DNA of 58,503 nt from an uncultured Eubacteriales bacterium. GTDB taxonomy: Bacteria; Bacillota; Clostridia; Peptostreptococcales; Anaerovoracaceae. Location of the stretch: the NCBI GenBank assembly GCA_900318105.1, contig ONJG01000033.1:1-58503 (forward strand), read 5' to 3'. A program made the position numbers and the translations under genes. The notes under the pieces were generated by a model. The model saw nothing but the letters and a program-made list of their open reading frames with translations, was not told the DNA's origin and did not search any database. Numbering within the stretch: position 1 is the first letter of the stretch; every line of letters starts with the position of its first letter. Of this stretch, positions 35,729-44,372 are shown piece by piece.

Positions 35729-37213
35729 TTATTCTTCTGTTTCTTCCGTATCTTCCTCTTTGTTCAGCACCTGAACCACTCCTTCTTCGTCCTTGGTCAG
35801 TGGCTCTCCTGCCAGAACGGCCTGTATGAGCTCCTGTGCGTGCGCGATGCTCTTCTCATCCTGCGACATTACATAAGCATACTCACCACCCGTGCCGTAG
35901 AGCGGCTGCATATCGTCCCCTCCGACAAGGGTGTTTTTATAAATACTCCATTTCAGATTCTTGGAAATCTGCATTTTTACGAGCGAACGTATCTCTCTTG
36001 AACTGAAACTCATCTCAACGTAGTCCTTCAGTTCGGACAGTACATTGTTGTAGTTAAGGAGCATGGTCTTGCTGCTGGTCGCCTTTTTGAACAGAGCCTC
36101 AAAGACGGCCTGCTGGTTCTTAATCCTCTGGTTGTCTCCGGAATCAAAAGCCTTCCTCTCCCTTGCAAAGGCGAGCGCCTGCTCACCATTCATGTGGTTG
36201 ACGCCTTCCTTGACAGTCCATTCCTTGAGCTTGACCGGCGTAAACTCATACTCCGAATATACGTCCACGCCTCCCACTGCATCAATGAACTTCTCTACAG
36301 TTGTGAAGTTGACCTTTATATAGTAGTTGGCCGTAATGCCCAGCAGTTCTTCCTCCGCAGCTGTTGTGGACTGCACCCCGTAGAATCCGGTATGGGTCAG
36401 TTTATCCATGGCGCCATCCTTATCCGCCAGGAATATCTGATAATCTCTCGGTATCGATGTCATCAGGAGCTGAGCAGTCTTTGGATTGACCGTAAGCACC
36501 ATATTTACATCGGACCTGCCCTCTTCATCTATCGTCCCGTCCACGTCCATTCCCGTAATCACTACGTTGAACGGGTCCCTTGTGATCCTGCCGACCGCCT
36601 TGTCGTTGTCCACTGAGGTTTGGCTCAGGAACGAAAGCGTTCCAAGGGCATATGCAGTTCCGACCACATATACAAATATGAGCACGAGACTCGCGAGCGT
36701 GGCCAGGGCCCTGGTGCCTCTTTTCTTTCCGCCGTGTCTCACCCTCGGGAGCACGACAGCGCTTATGAGCACCAGAACCACAAAGAGAGCAATCAGCCAG
36801 ACCAGAGGCAGCACGTCCATCACTGCCATGGAGCCTCCGAATACAAGAAGCGCTATCAGATACAGCCTTGTAAGCCATACCGAAGGTCTGGCGGCTTTTT
36901 TCCTGCCGTACTTTCTCTTATAGTTCTTATCGTAATTGCTTAAGTATCTGTCCTGAGCATCCTGCTGCGCGCGTCTGATCGCTTCCTTATCCGCGGCACT
37001 CATATTTGCTCTTTTTTTGGATTTTCTTTTTACTTTCCTGGCACCGCCGTAGCTGCCGCTGCCTGCATCAGGAAGCTTCGCTTGTTGTTGGCTCCGGCTG
37101 GCGAGATACTCGTTATACTCGTCGTTATATTCTTTTTTGTTTTGTTTTTGCGAACCCTTTTTTCCGTAGTCAAAATCCAGAAAATCATCCGGGTTCCAGT
37201 CATCATAAGCCAT
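35729..37213 (-). CDS. LytR-CpsA-Psr family cell-wall ligase with long cytoplasmic N-terminus
   Basis: 494 residues. About 110 cytoplasmic residues, charged and rich in Lys and Asp, come before three membrane helices (about 115-205). The extracellular LCP domain follows (SDVNMVLTVNPKTAQLLMTS, SIPRDYQI, LAFARERKAFDSGDNQRIKNQQ), with the Arg and Asp residues used for polyprenyl-pyrophosphate binding. LCP proteins attach teichoic acids or glycopolymers to peptidoglycan. The cytoplasmic extension (residues 1-110) is longer than in most members. It lies 22 bases after hpf. Confidence 0.88.
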   Translation of the reverse strand: MAYDDWNPDDFLDFDYGKKGSQKQNKKEYNDEYNEYLASRSQQQAKLPDAGSGSYGGARKVKRKSKKRANMSAADKEAIRRAQQDAQDRYLSNYDKNYKRKYGRKKAARPSVWLTRLYLIALLVFGGSMAVMDVLPLVWLIALFVVLVLISAVVLPRVRHGGKKRGTRALATLASLVLIFVYVVGTAYALGTLSFLSQTSVDNDKAVGRITRDPFNVVITGMDVDGTIDEEGRSDVNMVLTVNPKTAQLLMTSIPRDYQIFLADKDGAMDKLTHTGFYGVQSTTAAEEELLGITANYYIKVNFTTVEKFIDAVGGVDVYSEYEFTPVKLKEWTVKEGVNHMNGEQALAFARERKAFDSGDNQRIKNQQAVFEALFKKATSSKTMLLNYNNVLSELKDYVEMSFSSREIRSLVKMQISKNLKWSIYKNTLVGGDDMQPLYGTGGEYAYVMSQDEKSIAHAQELIQAVLAGEPLTKDEEGVVQVLNKEEDTEETEE

Positions 37214-37235
37214 AGTGGCTACCCCTTTTCACGCA

Positions 37236-37769
37236 CTACCTGCTTGTTTCTATCAGGCCGTAGTCATTTCCTTTCCTTCTGTACACAACACTTACTGCGT
37301 TGGTATCCATATCCAGGAATACGAAGAAATCGTGTCCGAGCATCTCCATCTGGAGGATTGCTTCCTCAGCTACCATAGGTGTCAGCTCTACCTGCTTTCT
37401 CCTTACGATAGCCATCTCCTCTTCATATTCGTCATCATCAGGCTCCGGTACAAACTCGAGCTTAAGAGCTTTGTTTTCCTTATACCTGGCCTCAAGCTTT
37501 CCTTTGAGTTTGCTCATCTGATTTGAGAGTTTATCTGTAGCCATATCCACTGCATCGTAGATGCTGTCGTTAGCCATCTCAGCTCTGAACACTGCCTGTT
37601 TTGCATTGATTGTAGCCTCAAACTTCGGTGTTTCTCTGAGCTTGGATACAACGACATTGGCTGTAACGTCTTCATTGAAATATTTGTCGAGCTTGCTCAG
37701 TTTGTTTTCAATATAGTCGCTGAGCTTGTCACTCATAGGGTAATTTTTAGATGCAATTTGTACCTTCAT
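37236..37769 (-). CDS. hpf: ribosome hibernation promoting factor, long form
   Basis: 177 residues. The N-terminal RaiA/YfiA domain (MKVQIASKNYPMSDKLSDYI ... VVSKLRETPKFEATI) is joined by an acidic linker to the C-terminal dimerisation domain (MLGHDFFVFLDMDTNAVSVVYRRKGNDYGLIE). The long form makes 100S ribosome dimers in slow growth. A GAAGGAGG site precedes the ATG. A -10-like TATACT at 37805-37810 could give its own promoter, but upstream lies the raiA-type RNA. Confidence 0.95.
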   Translation of the reverse strand: MKVQIASKNYPMSDKLSDYIENKLSKLDKYFNEDVTANVVVSKLRETPKFEATINAKQAVFRAEMANDSIYDAVDMATDKLSNQMSKLKGKLEARYKENKALKLEFVPEPDDDEYEEEMAIVRRKQVELTPMVAEEAILQMEMLGHDFFVFLDMDTNAVSVVYRRKGNDYGLIETSR

Positions 37770-37820
37770 ATTACGCCTCCTTCTTTACATAATTATTCAA
37801 ATTAAGTATAGCATATAAAA

Positions 37821-37858
37821 ACAAAAAATTGTGTGCTCCATGTCAAGAAGCACACAAT
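37821..37858 (-). terminator. terminator between the raiA-type RNA and hpf
   Basis: Minus-strand TTGTGTGCT/AGCACACAA 9-bp stem followed by a T-run. It closes the RNA upstream of hpf, making that RNA a separate transcript. Confidence 0.85.
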
Positions 37859-38062
37859 ATCTTGTCTACTTTTCAGAACAAACAGTATTCGCGGTCACTC
37901 GACCTGGTCTTTGCCCCCACACTTGCCTTTACCCGGTTTCCGGAGGACTTACATCTAAGATACGCCATGATCACAGCGGCATGCTGCGCGCTGCTTACGT
38001 GGGTCCCTTCGCCCGTATCTGGCATGGACTTTCAACCACGAACATGACCGCGATCTGCACCG
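37829..38062 (-). ncRNA. raiA-motif structured RNA
   Basis: A GC-rich, gene-free stretch of about 230 bases directly upstream of hpf (raiA), on the same strand. It is bounded by a TAGAAT -10 box (38066-38071) and an intrinsic terminator (37821-37858). It contains many short complementary arms, for example CCGGAAACCGG. The raiA motif is a known large structured RNA of Firmicutes and Actinobacteria found in this position. I assign it by location, size and structure, not by covariance search. The part GTGGTTGAAAGTCCATGCC resembles RNase P RNA locally, but the rest does not fit. Confidence 0.7.
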
Positions 38063-38223
38063 GCTATTCTACCACAGTTCGAGCCGGCTTTTCCACTTAT
38101 CGACGTCCTGATCGAATACTTTCTTTTCCTTGCAATCGTTGAAAAGAAGGTGCAGAATGTAATGCTCAATACAGCGGAGCGTTGTATAATGCATAAAAAA
38201 GCAATTGGATGGAGGTATCGAAA

Positions 38224-38648
38224 ATGGCATATTACATTCTTGCATAGGGATTCGAACTGTGCGGATGGAAAGGGCTTCCTTTCGCCCTGAGATATCCTAA
38301 TCCTTACCTGTCGGATTTCTTCGATAAAGAAGAATACCGCGTGGTCTATGCGCTTGATGGCAAACATGATATAGACGAAAAAGAGCTCACGGAAAAGCAA
38401 AAGAAACTTCTCGACCGGCTTAATGTATCGAGCATAACGAGAAGTGCAGGGATTGTGAATATAAACTTGCCTGCGGCGCAGGCTGCAGAGCCGCTGCATG
38501 CGGAGAGACGAGCACGGACTACATGGGCATCGACGAAGAACCATGCCACTTCTTCAAAAACGGCTGGTATGAAAAAGCCCAGGAAGCAATCGAAAAATAC
38601 AAAGACAGCTTCCCTGAGCCGGAGGGCAAAGCAGCAGACGCTGAATAA
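38224..38648 (+). pseudogene. decayed radical SAM/SPASM peptide maturase
   Basis: An intact ribosome site (GGAGGT) and ATG 38224 begin MAYYILA, then an in-frame TAG (38245-38247). The same frame continues GFELCGWKGLPFALRYPNP to about 38421, ending ELTEKQKKLLDRL. From 38424 a different frame encodes the C-terminal iron-sulfur domain: EKCRDCEYKLACGAGCRAAAC, then PCHFFKNGWYEKAQE, ending at TAA 38648. The N-terminal part resembles the start of radical SAM maturases of RiPPs and the C-terminal part a SPASM domain. The central SAM barrel with CxxxCxxC is missing. It carries a stop, a large deletion and a frame change, so it is not functional. Confidence 0.7.
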
Positions 38649-38660
38649 AGCAAATAATTA

Positions 38661-38686
38661 AGCCCCTTGCACTGCAAGGGGCTTTT
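38661..38686. terminator. terminator between the maturase remnant and the RiPP-like gene
   Basis: AGCCCCTTGC/GCAAGGGGCT with T-run TTTT on the plus strand; usable in part on the minus strand for the convergent precursor gene. Confidence 0.8.
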
Positions 38687-38708
38687 AACATCAATATTCA
38701 GACCGCGA

Positions 38709-38948
38709 TCAGGCGCCGTACTTCGCCTGCATCTCACTTTTGAATTGTTTTAATTCAGCATAGACGGTAGCGAGTTTCGCAGCATAATAATCCGGGCTTT
38801 GGGGTATTTTGCGGTAATACAAAGAATAATCCCACTCCAGTTCTTCAAGACGTTTGCGCTCTTCCGGAGTAAGTTGGTCCCTCGACCATCCACCGGAGAC
38901 TTCTTCCAGTTCTTCAAGATTCATATCTTTCATTTCCATATCTGTCAT
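38709..38948 (-). CDS. double-glycine leader peptide, RiPP/bacteriocin precursor-like
   Basis: 79 residues. The leader MTDMEMKDMNLEELEEVSGG ends in Gly19-Gly20, like the peptidase-cleaved leaders of bacteriocins and RiPPs. The 59-residue remainder begins WSRDQLTPEERKRLEELEWD and is rich in Glu, Lys and Tyr with no Cys, so it is not a lanthipeptide core. A strong AAGGAGG site and a TATAAT at 38988-38993 precede it. No dedicated exporter or peptidase is nearby. It could also be a small regulatory protein whose leader match is accidental. Confidence 0.6.
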   Translation of the reverse strand: MTDMEMKDMNLEELEEVSGGWSRDQLTPEERKRLEELEWDYSLYYRKIPQSPDYYAAKLATVYAELKQFKSEMQAKYGA

Positions 38949-38987
38949 AGTGATACAACCTCCTTCTTTGCTGTATGATTTGTTATC

Positions 38988-38993
38988 ATTATA
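38988..38993 (-). promoter_or_regulatory. -10 box of the 79-residue precursor-like gene
   Basis: Minus-strand TATAAT; the -35 region (ATTAAG at 17 bases) is poor, so an activator may be needed. Confidence 0.4.
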
Positions 38994-39111
38994 CGTGTCC
39001 GTTGGTTACACTTAATTCTCTTTTTTAAGAGCAGAACATTATCACACTTTTCAATTGTAATTGCAAGAGTTTTATAATTTGAACTGTCTCCTGCTTGTAT
39101 CACTAAAAAAC

Positions 39112-39139
39112 TTGATGCATAATTCAATTAAAGGATAAT
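39112..39139 (+). promoter_or_regulatory. promoter of the 73-residue precursor-like gene
   Basis: TTGATG (39112-39117), 16-base spacer, GATAAT (39134-39139), 29 bases before the ATG with AAGGAGGT in between. Confidence 0.5.
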
Positions 39140-39168
39140 AATAATAAGATGCAAAGGAGGTAATACCT

Positions 39169-39390
39169 ATGGCACTTAACTGGAAAGAAGATATTAAAGG
39201 CATGAGCAGAGAAGAGAGAAAGCAATACTTCCTCGACAATAAAAATGAACTTCTCAGCGCATCTGAGCTCGATGCAGTAAACGGCGGAGTCGCCTCAAAC
39301 GGAGAAAACACAGATTCCGAAATAGTTCCTTATTACGGTCGCTGGTATTCCTCATACGGCTTCATCTGCCATGGCCAGGAATGGTGCTAA
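39169..39390 (+). CDS. double-glycine leader peptide with Cys/Trp/Tyr-rich core (RiPP precursor-like)
   Basis: 73 residues. The leader (NWKEDIKGMSREERKQYFLD...ASELDAVNGG) ends at Gly39-Gly40. The 33-residue core contains PYYGRWYSSYGFICHGQEWC with two Cys (67 and 73), a His and many aromatic residues. The leader style is that seen with radical SAM/SPASM maturases, and a decayed maturase lies 0.5 kb upstream. It has a perfect AAGGAGGT site, so the gene is probably still expressed. The stop overlaps the convergent comF stop by four bases. No modification enzyme remains here to act on it. Confidence 0.65.
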   Translation: MALNWKEDIKGMSREERKQYFLDNKNELLSASELDAVNGGVASNGENTDSEIVPYYGRWYSSYGFICHGQEWC

Positions 39391-40157
39391 TTAATTATAT
39401 CAGCGCCTGCGGCGAATACCGCAAAGTCGACGCTTGCAGCGCCGCCTGATTTCAATACAGATGCAGCCTCATCTATGGTTGCGCCTGTGGTGTAAATATC
39501 GTCTATCAGCAGGAGCTTCTTGCCATTTATCGGCTGCAGCTTCTGCTCTTTTATTTTAAAAGCCCCCTTGATATTGGCTCTCCTCTCGGATGGGCCGAGT
39601 CCTTTCATGGCCTTAGTCTCTCTCACTCTTATGAGGATATCCGTCCTGCATTCAAGACCCGCATATTCCGAAAATGATGACGCGATAATTTCGGCCTGAT
39701 TGAAGCCCCTCCGGTCTCTCCTTTCTTTGAATGCCGGGACAGGTATCACGGTATCATATGCACCTGCAAGCACTTCCTCTCCAAGCTCAGCTGCCATGCG
39801 GTCATATACTATTTCCCCTATGGCTTTACCTATGTCTCCGCGCGACGCATACTTCAGTTCGTAGAGCATGGCCTTTTCGTGAGCGCCGTACTCAGCGCAG
39901 GCGTAGCCTTTGTCGAAGATATGCTCGTGATTTCTGCAATAAAAACAGACCTCTCCCGGGTCTGTTTCCGACATAGCTTTTCCGCATTTAACGCAGCTTC
40001 TGCCATTGATCCATGCTATATCCCTCATGCAGTCATTGCAGAGTCCGTATGTCCTGGTATTATCTGTTATCTTGCCGCAGCAGTTGCAATATAAACCCGG
40101 CGGATACAGTGTGTCCAGCAGCTTATTGCTTATCATCCTGATGATGGACTCAGCCAT
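39387..40157 (-). CDS. comF: ComF family phosphoribosyltransferase-like protein
   Basis: 256 residues. An N-terminal zinc ribbon (CNCCGK, CNDC, CVKCGKAM, CFYC) is joined to a phosphoribosyltransferase fold with the PRPP loop LLLIDDIYTTGATIDEA. ComF proteins are needed late in DNA uptake for transformation and associate with ComFA helicase, which is not seen here. It is the last gene of the yhaM-recD2-pfkB-comF run; a GGAG site precedes it and it starts 9 bases after the PfkB gene. Confidence 0.9.
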   Translation of the reverse strand: MAESIIRMISNKLLDTLYPPGLYCNCCGKITDNTRTYGLCNDCMRDIAWINGRSCVKCGKAMSETDPGEVCFYCRNHEHIFDKGYACAEYGAHEKAMLYELKYASRGDIGKAIGEIVYDRMAAELGEEVLAGAYDTVIPVPAFKERRDRRGFNQAEIIASSFSEYAGLECRTDILIRVRETKAMKGLGPSERRANIKGAFKIKEQKLQPINGKKLLLIDDIYTTGATIDEAASVLKSGGAASVDFAVFAAGADIIN

Positions 40158-40166
40158 GGCGTGCTC

Positions 40167-41123
40167 CTAATCCTTATCGACTTCCAGCCCGAACTCAGCA
40201 GGCAGGAATCGAGGGCAAACATTTTCATCCGTCACAATTACGGATGCTGCGAGCCTCGCACCTATGTCGCAGGCCTCAGAGAGGCTCTTTCCGTAGGTAA
40301 GACCTATGGCAACCCCGGCGAAGAAAGCATCCCCGCAGCCGGTAGTGTCCATGGCTTCGACCTTGGGTGCCGGGCAGTGGCCGTGCGCGCCTCCGTTCTC
40401 CGCGTACGCCGCGCCGTCCTCGCCCATGGTAACAACCATGGACGGGATATTGGCCTGCTCTATCTTCCTGGCTACAAGAGCAGCCATATCGCCCGGCACC
40501 ACATCATCATAATCCTCGGAGAACAGCAGTGCTGCTTCCTCCCGGTTGCACACCAGGCAGTCGACATTTTTGAGCAGATCGCGCCTTTCCATAGCTATGG
40601 ACATATTCGAGACCACCGCAAATACCTTCTTTTTATGCTTTTTCGCAAGCTCGATGGATTTCTTCAGTATCGGAACTTCGATGTCGAATTCGATTGCTAT
40701 GCTGTCGGCGTTCGAAAAAATCTCATCTCCCTTGTCCTCGAGTATATCAAGCACGCGTGAAAGATCCGGTCTCTTGGAGATGGATCCCACAACATCACCG
40801 CTGTTATCGAATACGGCGAGCCATGTGCCGAGGCCATCCTCCGTCCTCTTTATATAGCTCACATTGCAGCGGTGCCTTTTGAGTTTATCCAAGACATCCG
40901 TGCTCATGCTCCTTTTATCCAGCACGGTAACGAAAGTCGGTCTGAGCTCCACATTGGCTATGTCCTCCACTATATTGCGCCCGACTCCGCCATGTGTCTC
41001 CACGACGAATCCGGCATTCCGGCCGGTCGGATTGTACTGCGAATAGGGATAGCCTTTTATATCCACAAAAGCGGCTCCGATTACCACTATACCTGTGTCG
41101 ATCTTTCTGGATTTTTCACTCAT
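40167..41123 (-). CDS. PfkB family carbohydrate kinase, possibly pseudouridine kinase
   Basis: 318 residues. The N-terminal IGAAFVDIKGYPYS, HGGVGRNIVEDIANV (ribokinase G-G motif) and C-terminal MDTTGCGDAFFAGVAIGL (anion hole and catalytic Asp) are the PfkB signatures. The VDIKG start and GGVGRN pattern resemble pseudouridine kinases more than ribokinases, but no pseudouridine glycosidase gene is next to it. It overlaps the recD2 stop by four bases, so it is coupled to it. The substrate is therefore open. Confidence 0.85.
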   Translation of the reverse strand: MSEKSRKIDTGIVVIGAAFVDIKGYPYSQYNPTGRNAGFVVETHGGVGRNIVEDIANVELRPTFVTVLDKRSMSTDVLDKLKRHRCNVSYIKRTEDGLGTWLAVFDNSGDVVGSISKRPDLSRVLDILEDKGDEIFSNADSIAIEFDIEVPILKKSIELAKKHKKKVFAVVSNMSIAMERRDLLKNVDCLVCNREEAALLFSEDYDDVVPGDMAALVARKIEQANIPSMVVTMGEDGAAYAENGGAHGHCPAPKVEAMDTTGCGDAFFAGVAIGLTYGKSLSEACDIGARLAASVIVTDENVCPRFLPAEFGLEVDKD

Positions 41124-43342
41124 AATAAGCCTCCGTCAATTTCTCTCAGTCTGCTGGCAAGTCCTGTATATCTCTCGTCTCCCCTGTTGTTTGCTATCAT
41201 CTGCGCCACCCTCCTGGCATCACCGACTATGATGACAAGGCGTTTTCCTCTCGTAACCGCCGTGTACAGGAGGTTTCTGGTCATGAGCATGGGCGGAAAA
41301 CTCCAGGCTGGAATTATCACTGCCGGAAATTCCGATCCCTGGCTCTTGTGCACCGTGATTGCATATGCGAGATCTATTTCTTCAAACATCTCCCCTTCGT
41401 ATGTCACGAGTTTGTCATCCATCCTGACGACCATACTCCTGTCTCCGGTATCAATGCTCTCCACAACGCCCATATCCCCGTTGAATATGCCTTCGCCTTC
41501 GGTTTTGAAATAATCTGTACGCCACTCCGCACTGTAATTGTTGCGAAGCTGCATCACCTTGTCTCCGCAGCGGAATGTCTTGGACCCGATTCTGAGCTCC
41601 TCCTCTCCGTCTTCTGCGGGATTCACAATATTCTGAAGCACGCTGTTCAGATTTGGTGCCCCCAATGCCCCTCTTTTGGTCGGCGTCAACACCTGTATCT
41701 CGGAGGACGTATCGATAAAGCCAAAAGCGCTCTCAAGCCTTCCTCCCATATAGTCTTTGATTGCGGCGAGTATCTCATCCTCTCCGTTCTTTCCTATGAT
41801 ATAAAAGCCGTTGCCGCTGACCTGCTCTGGGTATTCGCCCTCGTTGATGCTGTGGGAACCCGTGATTATCCCGCTGTCCTCATCCTGCCTGTGAATCTCT
41901 CTCAGGCGTATAACCGGAATATACTCAGAGGCTATCATATCCCTCAGTACATTTCCCGCTCCGACCGACGGCAGCTGATCTGCGTCTCCCGTAAATACAA
42001 GCCTTGTTCCGTCCTTAATCGCATCAAGCAGCCCGTCCATGAGCATGAGGTCTATCATCGACGCCTCATCGATTATTATCACATCCTGTTCCAGCGGGTT
42101 TTCATTATCCCGTCCGAATATCAGGGTCTCTTCGTCATCAGACCACACAAATTCGAGGAGGCGGTGTATGGTCATGGCAGGGACTCCGGAAGCTTCCTCC
42201 ATGCGCTTTGCGGCGCGCCCGGTCGGTGCAGCCAGTGCAAAATTAAGATCGAGAAATCTGAATATCCTTACCAGGGTATTTATAATGGTGGTCTTTCCAG
42301 TTCCCGGTCCGCCTGTTATTATGCTGATGTTGTTATCAAGACATGACTTCACCGCAAGGATCTGCTCTTCAGACAGGCTTACGCCTTCATCCTTCCTGCG
42401 AATATCCTCCTCGGCCCCCTCGATTAAGTGATCGAATTCGGCACGTATCGGGAGCACATCAGCCTCCTTTATACGTCTCAGCGCATGAGCAACCCTCTGC
42501 TCCGCATGGTAGTACCCGTAAAGATATATAACGGGCAGATCATCCACCCTGTCCTCTTCGAGTTCTCCTGCGAATATCATATCCCTGAGAGACTCCCTTA
42601 CCCTGTCTATTGACACATCGAGGGTCTCTGCAACCTCCTCAACCAGCCTCACCTCAGGCATGAGCGTGCTGCCGGAGCCAGCCCAGTCCCTGAGACGGAA
42701 CCTGATACCGCTCTCTATTCTCATGCTGCTTTCTGCTTCTATTCCGAGCATTGCAGCTATCTTATCCGCCTTATCAAAATTAATACCCCTTATATCCTCC
42801 GCGAGTATATAAGGATTATCTTTTACGACAGATACCGTATCACTGCCGTATATCTTGTATATCCTGACCGCATCGCTCATCTCTATGCCGAGCTCCCTCA
42901 GCTCCAGCGATGCCGCGGCAAACTCTCTGGACTCCCCGTATGACTCGCTGATCTTTGCGAGCGACTTCGGTCCTATGCCGCTTATGGTGAGGAGCTTTTC
43001 GGGGGTCTCGCCGATCACGTTGAGCGTCTCCTCGCCAAAAGCCTCCACGAGCAATTTCGCAGTCTTGGGACCTATACCTCTGATATTTCCTGCCTCGAGG
43101 AACTCAAGTATCGCATCCTCACCCTCGGGCAGTATCTCCTCATAGGATGTAAAGCTGAACTGTTCTCCGTACTTTCTGTGAATCGTAAATTCGCCCTGCA
43201 GTCTGTATGCAGCTCCCGTTTTGGGCTCAGCAAAAGAACCGGCTATACGAAACGAGCCCTCCTGTGTGTCCAGAATCGCCACTGTATAGCCGTTCTCCGA
43301 GTTATTAAAGATTATCTTTCCGAGCTTACCTTCCTGCTGCAT
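41120..43342 (-). CDS. recD2: RecD2-type ATP-dependent DNA helicase
   Basis: 740 residues. N-terminal OB-like and helix-hairpin-helix repeats (GNIRGIGPKTAKLLVEAFGE and TISGIGPKSLAKISESYGE) precede the SF1B helicase motor: Walker A GGPGTGKTT at 344-352, motif II IIDEAS, and motifs V-VI AITVHKSQGSEF and LLYTAVTRGK. RecD2 unwinds 5'-3' and acts in mismatch and recombination repair without RecBC. No clear ribosome site is seen, because a REP-like repeat lies right before the ATG; it may rely on coupling to yhaM. It is 33 bases after yhaM. Confidence 0.92.
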   Translation of the reverse strand: MQQEGKLGKIIFNNSENGYTVAILDTQEGSFRIAGSFAEPKTGAAYRLQGEFTIHRKYGEQFSFTSYEEILPEGEDAILEFLEAGNIRGIGPKTAKLLVEAFGEETLNVIGETPEKLLTISGIGPKSLAKISESYGESREFAAASLELRELGIEMSDAVRIYKIYGSDTVSVVKDNPYILAEDIRGINFDKADKIAAMLGIEAESSMRIESGIRFRLRDWAGSGSTLMPEVRLVEEVAETLDVSIDRVRESLRDMIFAGELEEDRVDDLPVIYLYGYYHAEQRVAHALRRIKEADVLPIRAEFDHLIEGAEEDIRRKDEGVSLSEEQILAVKSCLDNNISIITGGPGTGKTTIINTLVRIFRFLDLNFALAAPTGRAAKRMEEASGVPAMTIHRLLEFVWSDDEETLIFGRDNENPLEQDVIIIDEASMIDLMLMDGLLDAIKDGTRLVFTGDADQLPSVGAGNVLRDMIASEYIPVIRLREIHRQDEDSGIITGSHSINEGEYPEQVSGNGFYIIGKNGEDEILAAIKDYMGGRLESAFGFIDTSSEIQVLTPTKRGALGAPNLNSVLQNIVNPAEDGEEELRIGSKTFRCGDKVMQLRNNYSAEWRTDYFKTEGEGIFNGDMGVVESIDTGDRSMVVRMDDKLVTYEGEMFEEIDLAYAITVHKSQGSEFPAVIIPAWSFPPMLMTRNLLYTAVTRGKRLVIIVGDARRVAQMIANNRGDERYTGLASRLREIDGGLL

Positions 43343-43349
43343 ATTATTT

Positions 43350-43376
43350 TGTCATTCTGAGCGAAGCGAAGAATCT
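43350..43376. repeat. REP-like interspersed repeat between yhaM and recD2
   Basis: TTTGTCATTCTGAGCGAAGC with CGAAGAATCTT following. The inner ATTCT/AGAAT arms can pair around GAGCGAAGCGA. I know this short motif as a common intergenic repeat in many bacterial genomes. It is found once in this window. It separates the yhaM stop from the recD2 start and removes the usual ribosome site. Confidence 0.5.
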
Positions 43377-44341
43377 TAAAAAGTCCTCTTGTACAGTTTT
43401 CTGTTATCCAGCGTGTAGACCTTGTCGCTGAACTCACCCGGCTCGACATTTTCAAGCGCCTGCTCGCAGTCGAACATCTTGGCGTCTGTCATATCCAGGT
43501 AGTGGAGCATTTCGGCCTCCGGGAACAGCGGCTTTTTGGGGCTGCCGAACTCAGGCTCGTAGTGATGGCTGAGCGCCATATGCTGCATCATGATGCATTT
43601 CTCGTCATCTATTCCGAGCTCCCTGCACCTGTCTCCGATGATGGCAACTCCCATCACGAGGTGTCCTAGCATCTTGCCCTCGAGAGTGTAGTCCTCCACC
43701 ACTCCGTTTTTATCCGAATTAAGCTCGTTGAGCTTTTCTATGTCGTGAAGCGCAACGCCGGCGAGCAACAGATCCTTATTCAGATTTGTGTAAACCTCGC
43801 ATGCACGCTCTCCCATCATCATCATTCTCTTGACGTGATATAAAAGCCCGCCATACTCCGCATGATGATTGCTCATAGCAGCCGGATAATACAGAAGTCT
43901 CTCTTTATTCTCTTCATAAAAACTGAGGCAGAGTTTTTTCAGATCCTCATCCTTGAACTCCTCTATCCTGGATATGATGTAGTCGTACATATCCGGAGTC
44001 TTTTCAGGTGCGGCCTTGAAAATATCCGACTTTTCATACGTATCCTCTCTGGCCTGGCCTCTGATGACATCGAGCACGAGCTGTTTCTTACCCATATACT
44101 CGTTGCACCTGCCGCCCACGGTTATTACCATGCCGGTTTTAATCTTGCTGAAAGCAGTTATCTCATCCGGAGCAAGAGACCATTTCACGGCCTGAATCTC
44201 TCCGGTTGCATCCGCAAGTGTCATATACAGGTGTTTTTTGTTGTTATTTCCGTCCCTGATGTCCGCATTTCTGACCAGGAACCTGTCCTCCAGATGATGG
44301 CTGTCATCTGCTTTTAAATCTTTTACGTAATACTGCTTCAT
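43376..44341 (-). CDS. yhaM: 3'-5' exoribonuclease YhaM family (OB-fold + HD domain)
   Basis: 321 residues. An N-terminal OB-fold domain (KKHLYMTLADATGEIQAVKW) is followed by an HD phosphohydrolase/nuclease domain (HHAEYGGLLYHVKRM, VALHDIEKL, LSHHYEPEFGSPKKP). YhaM degrades RNA and DNA 3'-5' with divalent metal and takes part in mRNA turnover. The ribosome site is GGGAG. It is the first gene of a four-gene unit and its promoter is divergent from that of nadE. Confidence 0.9.
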   Translation of the reverse strand: MKQYYVKDLKADDSHHLEDRFLVRNADIRDGNNNKKHLYMTLADATGEIQAVKWSLAPDEITAFSKIKTGMVITVGGRCNEYMGKKQLVLDVIRGQAREDTYEKSDIFKAAPEKTPDMYDYIISRIEEFKDEDLKKLCLSFYEENKERLLYYPAAMSNHHAEYGGLLYHVKRMMMMGERACEVYTNLNKDLLLAGVALHDIEKLNELNSDKNGVVEDYTLEGKMLGHLVMGVAIIGDRCRELGIDDEKCIMMQHMALSHHYEPEFGSPKKPLFPEAEMLHYLDMTDAKMFDCEQALENVEPGEFSDKVYTLDNRKLYKRTF

Positions 44342-44372
44342 TTCAATACTCCCTGAAATTTTGTTCCGTGTT

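Noticed and set aside
37829-38062. RNase P RNA
   Set aside because: One short stretch (GAAAGTCCATGC) resembles it, but the length and the 3' half do not fit. Position before hpf supports raiA RNA.
38245-38247. In-frame TAG in the maturase remnant as pyrrolysine or another recoded codon
   Set aside because: The same gene also lacks its catalytic centre and changes frame, so decay explains the stop better. No pyrrolysine genes are seen.
38341-38661. A 106-residue plus-strand frame starting with GTG as an independent gene
   Set aside because: It is the middle of the maturase remnant; its second half (HAERRARTTWAST...) is an out-of-frame reading of the SPASM domain.
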